Shown one piece after another: positions 7,326 to 7,370 of a stretch of DNA of 7,370 nt. The DNA comes from an uncultured Flavobacteriales bacterium. GTDB lineage: Bacteria; Bacteroidota; Bacteroidia; Flavobacteriales; UBA1820. The first letter of the stretch is position 1; every line of letters starts with the position of its first letter. The translations under genes and the position numbers were made by a program. The stretch is taken from the NCBI GenBank assembly GCA_938023515.1, contig CALJDR010000094.1, forward strand, positions 1 to 7,370. Reading direction: 5' to 3'. The notes under the pieces are model-generated. The model was given only the letters and a program-made list of their open reading frames with translations, was not told the DNA's origin and ran no database searches.

Positions 7326-7370
7326 CTGTCTCTTATACACATCTCCGAGCCCACGAGACTCGACGTCATC
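7326..7370 (-). other. Untrimmed Illumina Nextera i7 adapter, inverse orientation (artefact)
   Basis: Bases 7326-7344 are the reverse complement of the Tn5 mosaic end (CTGTCTCTTATACACATCT). Then come 7345-7359 (ccgagcccacgagac, read-2 adapter), 7360-7367 (tcgacgtc, the i7 index) and 7368-7370 (atc, start of P7). The block is the exact reverse complement of bases 5-49. It makes the rpsA frame read on artificially as PVSYTHLRAHETRRH, and it provides the false start of a reading frame antisense to rpsA. Confidence 0.98.

Noticed and set aside
6347..7369. A 340-codon frame on the minus strand antisense to rpsA
   Set aside because: It starts inside the adapter (MTSSLVGSEMCIRDR) and is antisense to a clear S1 gene, so it is an artefact.

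Overview
The window is a short assembled contig from a Bacteroidota genome, most likely Bacteroidales. The evidence is the L-rhamnose gene set with Bacteroides-type RhaD/RhaT/RhaA/RhaB, perfect TAnnTTTG -7 promoter boxes, little Shine-Dalgarno use, and an S1 protein with an acidic N-terminus. The coding regions look GC-rich, which would suit Alistipes-like or similar gut Bacteroidales, but the genus cannot be fixed from sequence alone. Only 50-7325 is genomic. Bases 1-49 and 7326-7370 are untrimmed Illumina Nextera i7 adapter carrying the same index on both sides, so both end genes are cut by an assembly artefact.

Minus strand, 5130 down to 50: a tightly packed rhamnose catabolic operon. The order is rhaB (kinase), rhaA (isomerase), a 55-residue small gene resembling DUF4177, rhaT (proton symporter), rhaD (class II aldolase), then the first 93 codons of a secreted protein whose motifs and context fit an alpha-L-rhamnosidase. 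Gaps between genes are 2 to 31 bases. Together they would release L-rhamnose from glycans, import it, isomerise it to L-rhamnulose, phosphorylate it, and split it to dihydroxyacetone phosphate and L-lactaldehyde. No lactaldehyde reductase or dehydrogenase and no rhamnose mutarotase is present in the window.

Middle, 5131-5227: a 97-base divergent control region with one TAnnTTTG box on each strand. On its plus side is an AraC-family regulator (RhaR-like), which probably activates the operon in response to L-rhamnose.

Plus strand, 6119-7325: a 225-base gene-free stretch with a strong -7 box and a long structured leader (three hairpins), followed by the first 327 codons of rpsA (ribosomal protein S1, three complete S1 repeats and part of a fourth). 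The catabolic locus is otherwise conventional. The points most worth a second look are the small gene inside the operon, the hidden rhamnosidase start, and the structured rpsA leader.
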